A stretch of DNA of 64,000 nucleotides from Ceratobasidium sp. AG-K (lineage: Eukaryota > Basidiomycota > Agaricomycetes > Cantharellales > Ceratobasidiaceae): assembly GCA_037039685.1 (NCBI GenBank), contig JAWNGF010000001.1, positions 8,618,001 to 8,682,000 on the forward strand. The letters are read 5' to 3'. A program made the translations under genes and the position numbers. Under the pieces are notes generated by a model. That model ran no database searches, had not been told where the DNA came from, and saw only the letters and a program-made list of their open reading frames with translations. This document shows, piece by piece, positions 45,391-56,483 of the stretch; within the stretch, counting starts at the first letter, position 1; each line of letters begins with the position of its first letter.

Positions 45391-46511
45391 ATGGCCGCCC
45401 AAACTTCCGACCCATTGGTGCAAAACCCAACGCTCGCCGATGTTGTTCATCCTGATTTTCACCAAGTAAACTCTACAGTAGAGCTATACATTAAGAATCA
45501 GTTGGGACTAAAGCTGGACACCGGTATGTTGACATTCCTTTTTTGTGGCAATCTCACACTAATCCGCTTTATTCCTTTATAGATGAGCAAATTTGCCGAC
45601 TCGCATTGACACCCGCCGGATGTCCGCTCGGGCCGCTTCATTGTCCTTTGAGGCATACAACACCTAGTCCGCTCAACTTCGGCCCTCAAGACGGCTCTTC
45701 GGGAAACCCTGGTCGTGACAGACTTGCAACCGTCTGCAAACATTGGTTGCGTGGGCTATGCAAAAAAGGCGACGCATGTGAGTTTCTTCATGAATACAAC
45801 CTCAGGCGTATGCCAGAATGTTGGTGGTTTGCCCGCCATGGAACATGCACTGCCGGCGACGAATGCCTCTACGCGCATCCCAAAGAGCGTAAGGTAGAAT
45901 GTCCTGACTACCAAAGGGGATTTTGCCACTTGGGTATGTTAGTTCTAATTCGTCAAAAAAAAATATGTCACTCAATGTCCCGTAGGACCAGATTGTCCGC
46001 GGAAACATGTCAGGCGTGTCGCGTGCCAGCTTTACTTGAGTGGGTTTTGCCCCGATGGACCAGATTGTAAGCGCGGCCAGTAAGTCATTGACCCACTGTC
46101 TAGTCTCTTGCCGTAACTCAATTGTACCAGTCCCAAACCAGGAATTCCCCCACCCGAAGCGTATCGACCACCCTCTCCACCCTCGCAACGGGACCTCGGG
46201 CCTCCGCCTCCAGGATGGGGGCGTTTCAACGACCATGGGCCCGGACAAGGCGGACCCGGTAGTGGCTTTGTTGTGGGACCGAACAACCCTGGTTTTGTGC
46301 CCCGACGCAATCTAGACGACGTGTTGTGTTTCAAGGTGAGTGGTACCAGTATTATTCCACCTCGTTATCGGACCTAACCTTGATTCCGCAACAGTGCGGA
46401 CAAAAAGGACATTACGCCAATACATGCAGGAATAAAAACGTTCCTGGTAATCGTGGTGGACAAGAGAGGGGGACCTACCGCCCGTATGGGAACGACGACA
46501 ACGACGATTAA
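45391..46511 (+). CDS. YTH1: mRNA 3'-end processing factor YTH1/CPSF30
   Basis: Zinc-finger subunit of the cleavage and polyadenylation factor that helps recognise the AAUAAA-type signal. Start MAAQTSDPLVQNPTLADVVH. Five CCCH fingers are visible: CRLALTPAGCPLGPLHCPLR-H, CKHWLRGLCKKGDACEFLH, CWWFARHGTCTAGDECLYAH, CPDYQRGFCHLGPDCPRKH and CQLYLSGFCPDGPDCKRGH (the last His is completed across an intron). A Pro/Gly-rich linker (PPPPGWGRFNDHGPGQGGPG) leads to a C-terminal CCHC zinc knuckle (CFKCGQKGHYANTC) and a tail ending YGNDDNDD. The knuckle is present in animal CPSF30 and absent from S. cerevisiae Yth1. Four introns. The gene looks intact. Confidence 0.94.
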
Positions 46512-46826
46512 CGTGGGAGTCTACATTTGACTGGGACAAGTTTTCGTACCACGTTGTACTTACATGTTGACTGTAGATAAACCTTGGAGCGGTCGAAGAA
46601 ACATATGTATGATTCACTAATACTTAATATACCTAAGCTTGCGTGCTTTGTTGGGCAGTTTTGGAGTCTGAAATAAAATTACACCGCCACTACTCGACAC
46701 TCAAGCGCTTACAGCCCCACAAGTCAGGCACCAACTCGCCCTTATAAGTACACTAACAGGCAAAAGTCTGCGATTGCGCTTGCAACTATTGCCCCCCTCC
46801 CCCCCTGATAGCAACCGGTAGTTATT
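46512..46826. other. Intergenic region between YTH1 and ADP-ribosylglycohydrolase
   Basis: Holds the YTH1 3' UTR and the promoter of the next gene (both +). A C-rich tract (CCCCCCTCCCCCC) lies at about 46794-46806, just before the ATG. Confidence 0.4.
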
Positions 46827-48174
46827 ATGGGTAGCCGTTCGAGTCAACTCGAATCCCGGATCAAGGGTAGCCTTTGGGGTTTGCCTGTCGGCGATGCACT
46901 TGGGGCACCATATGAGGTGCTATTGCAACAAAGCCCAACTCGTTTGTTGCGTACTGACAAAAGGTGGAACATTCCGACTAGTTTAAACACAGAGGAACAT
47001 ATACACCAACCAAGGAAATGGAGGTTTGCAAGACATTCTACCACGAAGTAGGCATACCTCGGCGCAAGTTGATTTAATATAAATTTAAGTCGGACACAGG
47101 GTAAACCTTTGGCGCCTGGTTCGTGGACAGATGATACATCTATGCAGGTGCAGTTGACACCTCCCAAGGACTTCCGTGACTTGACTAACCTTAGTCCCGA
47201 ATAGCTGTGTCTGGCTGTATCATTGTCTGCTACCGGTGGAAAATTAGATTGGGTGGATCTTGCCCAACGATGGGTACGATGGTGGCGCCAAGGTAAGCTC
47301 AATACATATTCAGCGGTTCAAACTAACATCAGAGAAGGTTATCTATCGGTGGCTGGGGAGTGTTTTGACATAGGTATGCTTCCTCCCGTGCAATATGAGC
47401 CTTTCAGTGCGTGATTGGCCTTTCATTTGATGCAAGGTGTCACTACCCGATCCTCCCTCCTAACCCTCAACAAATTGGTTAGCTCTAATGCCCCCCGCCC
47501 AAACGAAGCCCCGAACATGCACCCCGAAGAGGAGGCCTCTGGTAACGGTTCACTGATGAGACTCTCCCCTGTCCCAGCAGCCCTCCACCGAAGTCCTGCC
47601 GAGGCCATTGAGGCTGCGTCACTTCAGTCTAGAATCACTCACTCTAGTCCGCTTTGTATTGACTCGTGTGTGTTAGCCACCGCATATATGATCGGCTTCT
47701 ATCATGCCGAAGCTGATACCGCAAAAGCGCGCAAAGATGCCGTACTCAATCCAGAGTTCACCCCACTTGCTGATGGGACGCCGATTCCCTTGACAGACCA
47801 GCGGCTCAAAGATTTGCATGAACAGCATTCGTACAAAGAACTCACCAAGGCGGAGATCGATACTAGCGGATTCGTCTTGGCCACCTTTCAGGCAGCGCTT
47901 TGGGCGCTGTGGCATGGGGATACGTTTGAAGAGGTATGTCGCAACGAATATGCCTACGATGGAGGAGCTGATTATCATCGACGGCCAGGGGCTGTTACTC
48001 CTACTACCCCTTGGCGGCGACGTTGACACGGTTGGCGCTGTGTATGGACAACTCGCAGGGGCGTGTTATGGCTACGATAACATCCCGTCCCGGTGGCTCA
48101 AACAGCTGCAGAAACCGGATATCCTTCGTGACGCATACAAGGGTATCGTCGATTTGGGAATGAAATCAGAATGA
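46827..48174 (+). CDS. ADP-ribosylglycohydrolase family protein
   Basis: Mg2+-dependent hydrolase of the ARH/DraG fold that removes ADP-ribose from proteins or nucleic acids. Start MGSRSSQLESRIKGSLWGLP, then the first metal-site motif VGDALGAPYE. The second is KPLAPGSWTDDTSMQ (the WTDDT motif is canonical). Then LDWVDLAQRWVRWWRQG, VTTRSSLLTLNKLVSS, EEEASGNGSLMRLSPVPAAL (GNGSLMR is canonical), and AYMIGFYHAEADTAKARKDA. The last metal motif is GGDVDTVGAVYGQLAGACYG, where most family members have GGD(T/A)DT. It ends DLGMKSE. About 350 residues, six or so introns. The target of the enzyme is unknown; basidiomycete copies are typically single-domain like this one. Confidence 0.9.
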
Positions 48175-50640
48175 TCGCATAAATTGCTATTGAATGGGCC
48201 AATATGTACTATCTCAGCTGAAACTTTCTTTCGTGCCGGCTACCATTTGCTCTGTCAGGGTTGTATGTGAACTACGGTCACATGCAACGTCCTGGAACGA
48301 CGTTTGATCGCCAAACATGATTATCAACCTAGAGTGCCAGCAACGGATCTGGTGCCTTTCTGGCTAGGCTTAAATGCTGTCTATTCCATATTGTGTACAA
48401 ATTCGGGGCATCAGAAGCTAAATTTAAATCATTTGCGCGAGCTACGTTCAAAGCGCCGGTAGCTATTTGTTGATCGTGTCTCGGACCGGGCCCCGCCGGA
48501 GCGCCCCTGCCAAAAATGGAAGGTTAGCCGCGTGCGAGTCATGGTGCGACTCGCGCGGATAACACGTCACGCGGATAGTCACAGGGGCTCCAAGTCCATT
48601 TGTGCCCGACCATGTTGTTGTGAAAGGCTTGGCTATCTCAGTTCCGATATGGGTGTGCAAGTTGTGTTGGTAAGGGTGGAGGGTGTGGTGGAGGCAATGA
48701 TGCAAGCCGTTGACTATGACTGAATTGTGGCGGTGACCGCAGTCAATCGTTCGGTCAAGCCCTCGACCGATCACCAAAGCGAAGTGTAGTTTTTTGCTAC
48801 CTCCGGATTGACGCCAAAACGTAATTCAGTAAACGTTTGAAGCCTAGGTTGCTCACCCTGCTAGCTTGCGTGGACTATAAATCTATGAATTAGTAACCAC
48901 ATAGAAATAGTGACCGCATATATGATCGTGATCGACTTCCATTGTGCCGAAGCGTACGCAAACTCGTAACTTTTCCTCTGGGCCGGCGGCAACGCTATTA
49001 ATTCCGTCGAGGAGTGGACAAACCAAGTAAAGTGCACATAGGTGGGTCCGCGCACATCCCCCGTACTGACTAACAGTGGATCCACCTTGGCAAGCAACAC
49101 TTGTGAGCAGGGGGGGGGGTACAGTTTGATCAGAATGGTAATTTGACACTGTGTACAAGGTTTATTGCTCTGGCTTCCTATTGGTACTGACACTGTAGGT
49201 AACTCCAAAGGCTATGCAATGGATACGCGAAGTTCCATCAATAGTGGCTCGAATAGTCTGTAGCAAGGCACATGGATAACAATGTCTCAACCATAGAGAC
49301 AAGTCATGACATAGATATACAAAAAGGAACTAACCCCACCTGAAACCAGCGCTATGAATAAGCTCCTACTGTTTGCCATTCTCGGTGCCTCCACCCCGGA
49401 GAGAACTGCCCGGGTCTACTGATAACCCGGTAATTCGAATTAAATAGCATTCTCCAAGGTCTGAGTCGAATAACTAGAATGGCACATTCTATTCAACACA
49501 ATCACATAATTTTTGGACTAGGAGGCCCTGATCAACCCGACTAACTCGTTGCTTGCGATGCGAGAGCTCGTGCATGAATCCAGTTTATTAGCATATTCTG
49601 ATGTGTTGAAGGTCCAAGTCTCGGAAAATAACGCAAGACTGAGAGACTGAAATGTCCGAGCCGAGATGGAACTGTTGAACGTCATTCGGAAGGTTGATGG
49701 AGACAAGGAACTCGAAGTGGTGTGCAATTATGGTAAAAGCGGATCGCAGATTGATCCCATCAACGAAGAGTCTGCATCCGCGGCAGTTCCGGCACGGGTT
49801 CGGCATTTCATGTGTAATCAATCCTTAAACCTCGGGCGTAGTCAGGCAGTGTGCAGAAAGGCGGTCTATATTTTCCACCGTTTCAGACAAAAGCATTGCT
49901 CCAGTAGTGGCAGTCCGGTAGAAACTCGATGTAGCGGTGGGTCGCATGCAACCGAGTGATTACAAGCAGACGTATCGGAGCCATGCTCTGCATTAGGATC
50001 GCGCCGGACTTTCAGCCGAGATGACCGAAGCACCGCAAAGAGGGCCCTGTTATGGATTCTGAATGGGCGCCACATGCTCACTCCTATTGGACACATCCCA
50101 ACGCGGTCAGTGTGAGACAATTTGCTCACCAAGCGATATTCTGAAAAAGTCTACTTCGCTAGTAGGATATTTCCGACATCAACTTCTCAATCAGAAGTTA
50201 CACCGCCTTTTGCTGACAAACGGAGCAAGTTATTCACCAATGTTCATCCCATGGCCGGCACTGAAGTTGGAGCACACGGAACGCCCTTTGGGGTGCACGA
50301 TCGTATCTCACAAGGATGATCGTTCCTGTCCTGGGGTGCATCGCCTCGATGAATGTCCCTGCTCTCCGTGCTCTCGGTTGTGGTTACTATTTGTAGCCCT
50401 GTGCGTTTACCAACGATCAGCTGTGGAGAAAGTTCAGTAAACAAAGGTTTGTGGCGAGCATGATTCGACGTTTAAAGCACTTGAGACTGTGGAGGCTGTA
50501 CCTCTGACTGATCTCACCCTCCCAGGTTCGATATAACCACGAGAGTCGTATATCGGCGGTGCTCTCTCCCTCTTTGGCCGTCATTCGTCGGATATACTTG
50601 CCGGTCTGACTGTTTGGCCGTGCTTCACCTGTCAACCACA
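48175..50640. other. 2.5 kb stretch without a recognisable gene
   Basis: The longest unexplained stretch in the window. It has several open frames of 60-115 codons on both strands (for example 48463-48777 -, 48861-49208 -, 49666-49959 +, 50063-50440 +), but they do not link into a plausible spliced product with a known motif. A G10 run lies at 49110-49119. It could hold a fast-evolving small gene, a non-coding RNA or decayed genes. The 3' part contains the promoter of the Zn2Cys6 regulator. Confidence 0.4.
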
Positions 50641-53204
50641 ATGCCCAAGCCTGCTACCAGCTCTGGTCCTGCTCTACGCAGGAACCAGGTACATTGTTTA
50701 TTTTTGGACACCAAAGTAATATCAATCTGACCAGCTCCTGAATGGTAGGCCTGCCAACAATGTCGTCGTAGGAAGCTCAAGTGCGATGCTGGAAGACCGT
50801 GAGTATCTAGCTCTTTGAGGTGAACGCATCTGACTGGTTGTTCAGACACTGTGGGACGTGTGTTCGACAATGGAATGCCCTAGTAGGTCGAGGCAGGCTC
50901 TGCCAAAGTTGCAACTAATTGGTTATGTTTTAGATAGCGGTACCCCCTCCAGTTGGCTTCAGGTGGGCATAGCTTTGTAGTCGTTGAAGCATTCACGAAC
51001 CGTTGTTGCAGTCATCCGCCTGCCCCGACGTGCTCTTACGATCCCGTCGAGGGTGTACCGGTTGCTCCCGACTCGATCGAAGATCCTTTGGAGAGAATAC
51101 GAGTTATTGAAGCGCAGATTGAAGATCTTCAGAGCAAGCTTCAATCTGCTCGACGAGAAGCACGACAGGGCGGCCACGATGTCGGTAAATCCCCCTCTCC
51201 GTCCCTCCTGTCACCAGAGATGGCAAGGTCAACGCGTGGAACTACCAGTGGGTCAGATAAAAGTAAAGATCGATCTCCTACAATCTCGCCCCAACCGTAT
51301 CTTTATTCGTCTTCACCGGCCTCCTCACGCCCATCTACTTCTCCGTCGGTTCCTGTATCAGAACGTAAACACCACGCCACGCCGTATGCGCGTCCTCGAG
51401 CTGCGACGCGATCCAACACCGCAGTCAGTGGCTCTGGACCTGGCCCAATACGTCGTCCACCCACGTCGAGCCGATCCCTCCCCGCCGACTATTCTCCGCA
51501 AGTTTCGGACAAGGATTGGGACCCCAATCTGCCGGGTCCAACCATCGTCGCACATCTGTGTGTATATCCAGTTCCTAGTGGCGGTTAAAGCTAACATAGT
51601 GTTTTAGTGTCGATCTATTTTTCCAAAACGAGCCATGTTCTTCGCGTATCCTTCACCGAACCTCTTTTGTTGCCAGTTTGTCCTTGCCCATTACACATCC
51701 CGATTTCCCCCCGCTCTTACTCCTTCATGCGGTATGTTGTGCTGCAAGCCGGTGGGCTTCCCACGATGCTCCTAGTCGCCAGGAGAAGTTCTCCGAGTTC
51801 CATGCTACCAAGACTCGAACGCTGTTGGACGCGGCTCTGCGGAACGGCGCGACTGACTTAGCGACGTTCCAAGCGACCGTCATTCTACAGTACTGGGCTT
51901 ATGCAGAAGGAAGGAACCTGGACATGTAAGAATGAGACATTATTATTCCGGGGCTACTGAAATTTATCATCATTATAGAAAGATCAATGCACGACAGTTT
52001 CTAGAGCCGTCCCCGAGCAACACGCAAATGGAAGAGAAACGGAGAACCTGGTGGTCATTGGTCATGTTTGACCGTTATGTCTCCTTGGGAGCGTGGAAGC
52101 CTACCGTTCCCGAGGCAGATCTCATGGCAATAGAACTGCCTATATGCTCAGTAGATTTTGAGTGCGAGGTACGCCACACACCGCACTTACAAATGCCCGG
52201 AGATTGATCGCACCTGGCCCTGTAGAGTTTAGTTCCCCCCAACCCACAAAAAGCGCACGACTCAAACTTCTTCCTTTCACATCCAATCAACCACACGGAT
52301 TCATACATTATACTGATCAAGGCCACCCTTTTGTTTGGGAAAGTGACCGAGTACAATTTGTCCGTTGATGCCCGAAACTCCCGGCGGTCTGCTGATCCTC
52401 GAGACACGGCCGTTTTTCGTACACTTGATCGCTTAGTCGCAGTGGACTTCCTCCAGTCATTGCCGGACGAGCACAAATCTTGTCTCGGTGTCGGTGCAAA
52501 CGCGAATGGGGGCGTGGTTGATGCTGACTTGTACTTGGCTCACATCCTTCCTTACGCCGCCACGATATCACTCCACAATGCGCATATCGACTATTCCAAC
52601 CCTGGGTGCCCATCAGCCGTGCGCTGCATACAAGCTGCCAGGTCGATTATCCGTAATTATTTCTTGTTGACTAGCACGTTGTTTGATATCAAGCGGCTAC
52701 ATCCGTTTGTTACAGTAAGCGTGTACTAGCTTTGGGAGCGGGACTCGGCTGACCCCTTGCTTAGGTCTGTTGGTATTTAGCCGCGGTAGTTCTGGTTCAG
52801 CTATGCAAGCGCCATATTACGACGGGCGACCGAGCTGGAGAAGCTACTGTGTGGGGCGAAATTGAGACGCTGAAGCTTGCAATGCTGGAGTTTGGAAATA
52901 TTTCACCTATTGGATGTGAGTAACCGTCTGGCACGCATATATACACGGTAAACTAAACCACACTGTGTAGTACGACAAGAAAAACTACTTCAAGAAACAA
53001 TTGGTATGTTTGATTTGACTCGTGACCTCTAGCTAGGTTCTCAAGAGATCTTTAGATGATGTGATACAAAAACCTGTATTACCAGCCAACTTTGGGCTCG
53101 ACATTCCCATGTACACATACCCGCTGCAAGATTTAGCAGTATCACTACCCGAACAAGGCTCTCCCGAAGGTTCAACTTCGTTCCCCGCAAGCGGTTATAT
53201 TTAA
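50641..53204 (+). CDS. Fungal Zn(II)2Cys6 transcription factor
   Basis: Binuclear zinc-cluster regulator with a fungal-specific middle homology domain. Exon 1 is MPKPATSSGPALRRNQ. The zinc cluster is spread over the next exons: ACQQCRRRKLKCDAGRPHCG, then TCVRQWNALIAVPPPVGF and PPAPTCSYDPVEG, where the sixth Cys is placed by the phase of two introns. The Cys5-Cys6 spacing is long, as in many Agaricomycete members. A coiled coil (LERIRVIEAQIEDLQSKLQS) should dimerise. A Ser/Pro-rich linker follows. The regulatory domain has DLFFQNEPCSSRILHRTSF, DFPPLLLLHAVCCAASRW, QEKFSEFHATKTRTLLDAAL, RRTWWSLVMFDRYVSLGAWK and FRTLDRLVAVDFLQSLPDEH. It ends SFPASGYI. Target genes are unknown; no pathway genes adjoin it. 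Confidence 0.88.
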
Positions 53205-53484
53205 TGCATCCTTTGGGGCTGGTCTATTTATTATTTCCTACTTATTTGTATAGCGGATTTGGGCATCAAGCACACGGACATGCCAGGGCATATTTACCTA
53301 TTTATCAACTTCGTTTGTTTATTCGCGACGGTGCTCAACGCTTTCCTCATGTACTCTCTTGTCTGGCATGCACTTCAATTATTATTATGATGTGATTATT
53401 CGTGATTGGTTATTTGGCAGCAGAGCCTGGAATGAACTGTATAAGCGCTCGGGCGTTTTTATTCTGAACGACGACCTTGGCCGC
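53205..53484. other. Short intergenic region
   Basis: Between the Zn2Cys6 gene stop and the chosen start of the DUF7719 gene (both +). A 39-codon hydrophobic open frame starts at 53280 (MPGHIYLFINFVCLF). No intron links it to the next gene, so I treat it as chance. Confidence 0.3.
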
Positions 53485-54333
53485 ATGGCGAGACTCACCG
53501 AAGTTAAAGAACGCCAGCAAGGCGAACACCCAGTTGAAGACGAAAATGGAATACCTCTTCTACGACCTTCCGAGTATGTGATTCCTGAGGACGAGCAGAT
53601 GCGTCTCATCAAAGAGACTGGCATTCTCGATCATATGTCCCATGAAGATGAAGGCGAGGGGCTTTCACCGTTGGCCAATAGTGTCCGTGAGTGTGAATTG
53701 TCGTGTTTCTTGACCGTTTATTCGATACTTGCGTTCAGTTGACACCGCGATTTTTGCCATCCCTCTTTCTTGTCTGTACATCGTCCTTGACCTGTTTGTG
53801 TTTTCCTGCCAACCCTACGTGTTCATTTGCTGAAACGTCACACCAGTCTCATTCAGCAGCAATATGCTCAGCAGCCTACAATTTGGGAGGAGGTCACTAG
53901 GATAGCGCCGAATATACCAAGTGGGTTTGGTCCATTCTTTTCAGCCGCGCTGCTGACCTTTTCTAGTCCTAGCCATCTTAATCCATTACAGTAAGTTTGT
54001 TTGAAAGCAGTTTGTCCTCTCCCTTACTAAACCTTAATAGCGAATAAGCACAAGTCGCGTCCTTTGGTCCAATTGCTCCTTTTTCTTGCTGCTATACTCG
54101 CTGGGCCAAGGCTGATCTGGCTCGTTAACAAGGGCTCCTGGCTAATTGTTATTCGACAGGTGAGTGCTTTATGTCCTATCTCTCCTCGCACTCTGACCAC
54201 GATACGTAAGGCCCCCCCGATCGGCACAATCTGGATCTATACCATTGTGCAGCTCAACCTCATACCGGCAGTAGCTAGTTTAGCTATTGTATACGGGTGT
54301 GCAAAAATAATGAACTGGAAGCTGGTATTCTAA
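53485..54333 (+). CDS. DUF7719-type fungal membrane protein
   Basis: Small multi-pass membrane protein of unknown function with the fungal DUF7719 arrangement. From ATG 53485: MARLTEVKERQQGEHPVEDE, then acidic and hydrophilic up to EGEGLSPLANSV. Exons then give DTAIFAIPLSCLYIVLDL (helix 1), YAQQPTIWEEVTRIAPN, a short second helix, HKSRPLVQLLLFLAAILAGP with RLIWLVNKGSWLIVIRQ, and the conserved end APPIGTIWIYTIVQLNLIPA followed by VASLAIVYG. The 'PP-hydrophobic-G-T-x-W' motif before the last helix is the most characteristic part. About 210-240 residues. The start could be upstream (an in-frame run to about 53430 is open). I recognise the family by pattern only. Confidence 0.7.
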
Positions 54334-54695
54334 TGAGCTTTTCGTCTGGCCTCTATTGTGATGGAAATTGAATATGCTCATCAAGGTGCCCACTGAGACC
54401 AAGATCACACCTCGAGTTGTGGCGTATAGATGAGCATAGAGCGACGTCTTTTGAAGCCGGATTTCCTGTTTCATTTTTGACTTCTTCTGATGTCCGCGAC
54501 TGTGCTAGGACCTTGGGTCCAATCCATTACGCGCGTCGTTGTTCATATACCATACCAAGAAACATGCCTTGTCTGTTTTGTTACTTGAACCCATGTTACC
54601 ACGTGACTTCAAATGGAGCTGGATAAAGTTGCGCGTGATTTGCCTTCATCCCTCGATTGCCCCTAAGTTACTCCTCGAGAACATCATAAGCCAGG
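54334..54695. other. Intergenic region between the DUF7719 gene and IWR1
   Basis: A gap of 362 bp between two plus-strand genes, with CACGTG at 54600-54605, about 90 bp upstream of the IWR1 start. No gene is seen. Confidence 0.4.
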
Positions 54696-55991
54696 ATGGC
54701 AGTTACCTCTAACGAATATTCTCGCGCCATTTTTGTCAAGCGAAAACGTGTCGATGAGCCTTTGGATGCATTGAGTTTGTGACTTTTCACGGGCAGTGCG
54801 CTCCAAAGCAACTCACTAAACCGCCCCAGTGATCGATCTGCCTTCGCAGAGCAAGCGCTATCGTGGCTCTGAAGGCCAAGGCATGTTTACCCTTGCTGAG
54901 ACGATGACAGAAGATCCTTCGCTGTTGGACGATCAAAAAGCCAAAGACTTGCATGTAAGTCCCTAACCTCCACCCACCCCTAGCCCGCCGCACTGCCCAA
55001 CTAATAATGCCGCCTTACAGAAACGACTAGCAATGATCCATCAATCTCCTCGTGCGTCTCCGCAAGTTAATTCCCCGGCTGTCATGCCTTTGTCACCAAA
55101 AACAACGACGACGCCTCACACCGGACCCCGAGAGTTCAAGGTATTAAGAACATCTCGGGCAGCTCGCTCCGTCGTGGACGCCGCCGCACCGAGTGCCGCT
55201 GCGGCTGGAGCGCCCGTTCCTATCCCTATTCCTATTCCTGGCCAGACTTTACCCGTTAGTTCCGTGGATGCGGTGGAGGATACCTCGACAAGGTTTGTAC
55301 TGTACGAAGCTGTCCCGTCCGATGGGCCAGTTGCTGCTTCTGGAACTGAACGCGTGGAGGATCCCACACCCGAGATGCAAGAGTTTCAGGACATGCTGTC
55401 AGAGTACTTGAGTGGTGAGTTGGCTTCCTAGGCGCGCATGACTAGGGGCTAGACTAATTGGGATTACAGTGAATGAGATTTCGTTAGATGCACCAGCGCC
55501 TCGGAAGCCTGTAACCTCAACTGCTCTAGCCGGGGCATCCAAGAAGTTGGCCGAAGAAGATGATGACGAGGAAGAATATGTGTGGGATGTATTCTACCAG
55601 CGCCAGAACTTGAGCGGAGATTTGAGCGTCTGGGATGGGTTGGCAAATGTGGGAACTCTGTGAGTTGTGCATTCTTTCTCCCGATACCTTGTGACTGAAT
55701 GGACCTGGTAAAGCTCGGGGCTTCCGCCCACCGAGGGTGACATTCTTGCCGACGAGGAAGATAGTGATTCGGTCAAGGATGAGGCCGACGAAGACTCCAA
55801 TGGTCGGTCTCCTGTGTTCCCACGATGAATCCTCTAACTCTGTTTACAGAGGAAGATTTCTACCGTAATGACTATCCTGACACTGAAAGCGATGATAGTG
55901 ATGGTACGGCGCAACTCTTGATCCCCGTTTGTCTCATAACTCACGTACCACCCTAGTCTATCAAAGTGACGGAGACCACGAATGGAGATAA
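54696..55991 (+). CDS. IWR1: RNA polymerase II nuclear import factor IWR1
   Basis: Adaptor that directs assembled RNA polymerase II into the nucleus through importin-alpha; human homologue SLC7A6OS. Start MAVTSNEYSRAIFVKRKRVD, with 'KRKRVDEPLDAL' matching the conserved N-terminal block that includes the bipartite import signal. A disordered centre follows (HQSPRASPQVNSPAVMPLSP). The Iwr1 domain is clear: EEEYVWDVFYQRQNLSGDLS, then VWDGLANVGTL joined over an intron to GLPPTEGDILADEEDSDSVK, DEADEDSN, EEDFYRNDYPDTESDDSD and the end QSDGDHEWR. The W-D-V-F-Y, D-E-A-D-E-D-S-N and E-D-x-Y-R-N-D-Y-P signatures are diagnostic. Six short introns. Convergent with the KH gene at 56484. Confidence 0.93.
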
Positions 55992-56483
55992 AGCTTACGT
56001 TGAATTATTAGCTGCTGTTTCTTTGCTTTGTACCTTGCTGCATACCACTATTAAGTATAAGATATATCGGACACTATCCATCCATCCATCCATCCATCCA
56101 ATCGACTCTGTATTTACTCATGTATCCTCAATCACAAAGATCTTTCAAACTCGACATGATATTGCAGTGTCCAGAACATCGGGTCGTGAGTTTCGTTTAC
56201 ACGGACGTGCACAGAGGTAATTTTGGTAGGTAAGAGAAAGAGGGGAGGGGTAGAACAAAGGTTGGACACGGCTTGTCCAAAGGGGAAAGGGACGGAGCTT
56301 GATAAATGTACCATCAAGCGTTGGAGAAGCATCGAGCATTCCGCTCAACGGTGAGAGTATGACGGAGGCAAGGAGAACAGGCCAATGGGAAGAATTCGGG
56401 CAAAGTGATCAAGGGGGAAGTACACGGATAAAAGTGGAAGTGGGAGGACGTAAAAAGGCTTTGAACGAAATTGGGCAAAGAGC
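55992..56483. other. Convergent 3' region with a tetranucleotide repeat
   Basis: Holds the 3' UTRs of IWR1 and the three-KH gene. No gene is seen. It contains the ATCC repeat listed separately. Confidence 0.4.
56076..56099. repeat. (ATCC)6 microsatellite
   Basis: Six perfect ATCC units counted directly, in the 3' flank of IWR1. Likely polymorphic. Confidence 0.9.

Noticed and set aside
53280..53398. 39-codon hydrophobic ORF (start MPGHIYLFINFV) as a small membrane peptide
   Set aside because: It lies in the 3' flank of the transcription factor with no splice link or conservation that I can show.
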